A stretch of DNA of 64,000 bases from Alternaria dauci (Eukaryota; Ascomycota; Dothideomycetes; Pleosporales; Pleosporaceae), in contig NC_091278.1 of assembly GCF_042100115.1 (NCBI RefSeq), forward strand, positions 1,302,001 to 1,366,000, read 5' to 3'. Within the stretch, counting starts at the first letter, position 1. Every line of letters starts with the position of its first letter. Below the pieces are notes generated by a model. It searched no databases, was not told the origin of the DNA, and saw nothing but the letters and a program-made list of their open reading frames with translations. Both the position numbers and the translations under genes were made by a program. Of this stretch, positions 62,201 to 64,000 are shown piece by piece.

Positions 62201-64000
62201 CTTTACTTTAGATAAAGCTTCCCTTATACTTTCTAAGGTAAAGGTTACTTTCTTATTAAATAGTATAATATATTATATTTCTATATTAATCTTACCTCTC
62301 TCTTAGTAATATATCTTCTTAAGACTATTAATCTTTATATAATAGGATTTTAAGAATATATATATCTAGTCCTTATTATATATAAACTAGTTATCGCCTA
62401 TTAGAGTATTAGTTATATAGTATATAATTACTTCTTTATCTAATTATAGTAATCCTTTAAAGAAAAGAATATTAACTTCTACTTCTAGTAGCTATCTATT
62501 ATTAATATAAGTATCTACTACTAAGGAAAAGTAAGTCTAGTACTCTACTAGGCCTAGTTAATCCTAGAGGTAAGAGTATAAGTATACTTATAAATAAGAT
62601 TACTTACCTATCTTTACTATAGTATCTTTATCTTACTACTACTCCTTTATACTTACTTAGAGCTATAACTAGTTTTTAGAAGAGTAACTAAGTAGCTATT
62701 TTAATATATAAGAGATAGTTTAATCTATATTAAATAAGTAGTCTAGAAGTATAGAAACCTTTATCTTATTAGGGATATTTCTATTATTAGCTTATTAGTT
62801 AAAATCTTTAAGGAACTTAGTAATATCCTTTCCTATAAAGACTAAACTAGTATACCTAGGTCTAACTATAGATAAAACTAAGTTACTTAGAGTAGATATA
62901 ATATCTCTACTAGTACTAGTTATTATTAATAAAGCTTCTAGAGTAGCTTCTAAAGGGTTCTTAGATATTAATAAAGAGAGTAGTTACTATTCTAAGTTAC
63001 TTTAGTATTAAATAATCTTCTAGCTCTTCTTTATATTATATAATATAGAAGAACTTATAGATTAGTTCTTCTTAAACTAAGTTAAATTAATATAACTAAA
63101 TAATTAATATATATAAATAATAGACGTATACTTTAATAATTTAAGTAGTATATCTAGTATACACCTCTTATAGAAACTACTAACTATCTCCTTTAATTAC
63201 TTCTCTAGTATATCTATTTATACTAGTAGTATTACCCTTTAGGTATATTAGATTAGTATTTTCTATCTAATATTATTTTTAAGAGGGGTTACTATCTAGT
63301 TTATTAAATTAGTATTTTCTATCTATAGTATTAGTATAAGTAATTCTTTTCTTAGGTATAGTATATATTTTAAGAGTAAGTAATATTAGTCTAAGGAGTT
63401 ACTTAATAGTATAGTATAATATAGCTTCTAATAGTCTCTTCTAAAGAATCTAATTATAATAAGGTCTTAGCTACCCCCTTATAGGATAACTAGTAGTATT
63501 AGCTACGTATTAGAATTACTTCTTTACTAAGTTAAATAGTATCCCTATAGGCTTTACTATTTATATAGGTATTAGAGTATATAAAGATACTAATATCTTA
63601 GTATTAAAGTTTTATCCTCTACGTAGCTTATAGTATATTAGTAAGTAGGTAGTAAGTAAGAGTAATTAATTATTATAAAAAGAGTAGTAAGTATATTCTA
63701 TACTATTAAAAGAAAGACTTATAAAAGAAGATATAAAGGATCTATATTAGTTAAGTCTAAAGCCTCTATAGGTTAATAGAAAGGTAGATTTATAGGTGCG
63801 TCCCTAGATATTAATAATCCCTAAAAAGAATAGAGAGGGAAGAGTACTTATAGTAAAGCCCTCTTACTTACTCTATACACTAGTATAATCTATATAAGAG
63901 TATAATTCTAGTCTTATAAGTAGCTATAGGGCCTCTATATAAAATAAAGTTAATAAGGATAAGGATCTTCTACCTAAGGTTATAGTAATTCCTAATATTA

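Larger units (their letters stand above)
56776..64000 (-). mobile_element. RIPed Ty3/gypsy-type element Y, different family, minus strand, runs off the window
   Basis: Extremely AT-rich with stops in all frames, but the minus-strand reading contains ordered Pol remnants: RT motifs at 58.87-59.21 kb and an RNase H motif near 58.38 kb. Integrase would lie at lower coordinates, and protease/gag at higher ones (60-63 kb). No LTR was identified at either end, and the left part is cut by gypsy copy 2. A fragment of the distal part recurs at 41575-41860. Confidence 0.7.

Noticed and set aside
1..64000. tRNA, rRNA or snRNA genes
   Set aside because: No stretch with convincing A/B boxes and cloverleaf, or rRNA-like sequence, was found by eye. 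A covariance-model scan would be needed to exclude small RNAs.

Overview
The window looks like a filamentous ascomycete chromosome segment, most probably a Dothideomycete of the Pleosporales type (taxon inferred). The reasons are short GT-AG introns of about 50-110 bp, typical fungal housekeeping genes, an AA9 polysaccharide monooxygenase, a cytochrome P450, F-box genes, and a sharp switch near 27 kb from an ordinary gene-bearing isochore to extremely AT-rich DNA. The AT-rich DNA carries the signature of repeat-induced point mutation (RIP): C-to-T and G-to-A changes relative to intact copies present in the same window.

Region 1 (1-27 kb) is single-copy DNA. In order it holds: a long apparently gene-free stretch; an AA9 LPMO (minus); clathrin light chain (minus) divergent from an RTT103-like CTD-interacting protein (plus), which converges on CDC37 (minus); a secreted five-exon calcineurin-like phosphoesterase/5'-nucleotidase-like protein; a large secreted Ser/Thr-rich GPI-anchored-type protein; a small hypothetical gene; a membrane-anchored P450; and two F-box genes next to the AT-rich border. 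Gene models were joined across introns by reading frame and splice signals.

Region 2 (27-64 kb) is a nested transposon graveyard with two fresh elements. Two full-length, un-RIPed, 7172-bp Ty3/gypsy chromoviruses lie in opposite orientation at 32610-39781 (+) and 49604-56775 (-). They have 476-bp LTRs, a Gag frame, a Pol frame (protease, RT, RNase H, integrase, chromodomain), a textbook A AAA AAC slippery site at the gag stop, and an antisense open frame over the pol 3' end encoding a Zn2Cys6-like motif plus coiled coil. Neither copy has matching 5-bp flanks.

Between them is an old RIP-killed copy of the same family (42497-49462). It is broken by two neighbouring insertions with long direct repeats (17 and 15 bp). 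The second insertion (46730-48070) is not RIPed and carries one unrecognised 215-codon ORF. A RIPed relative of that insertion lies at 27.7-30.5 kb, itself split by a LINE-like element (family X, at least three copies). From 56776 to the window end is a different, heavily RIPed gypsy element on the minus strand, recognisable by residual RT and RNase H motifs.

The most interesting signals are the antisense zinc-cluster ORF of the retrotransposon, the un-RIPed 1.34-kb island with its orphan ORF, the Cys/His repeat array at the Gag C-terminus, and the abnormal junctions of both intact elements.
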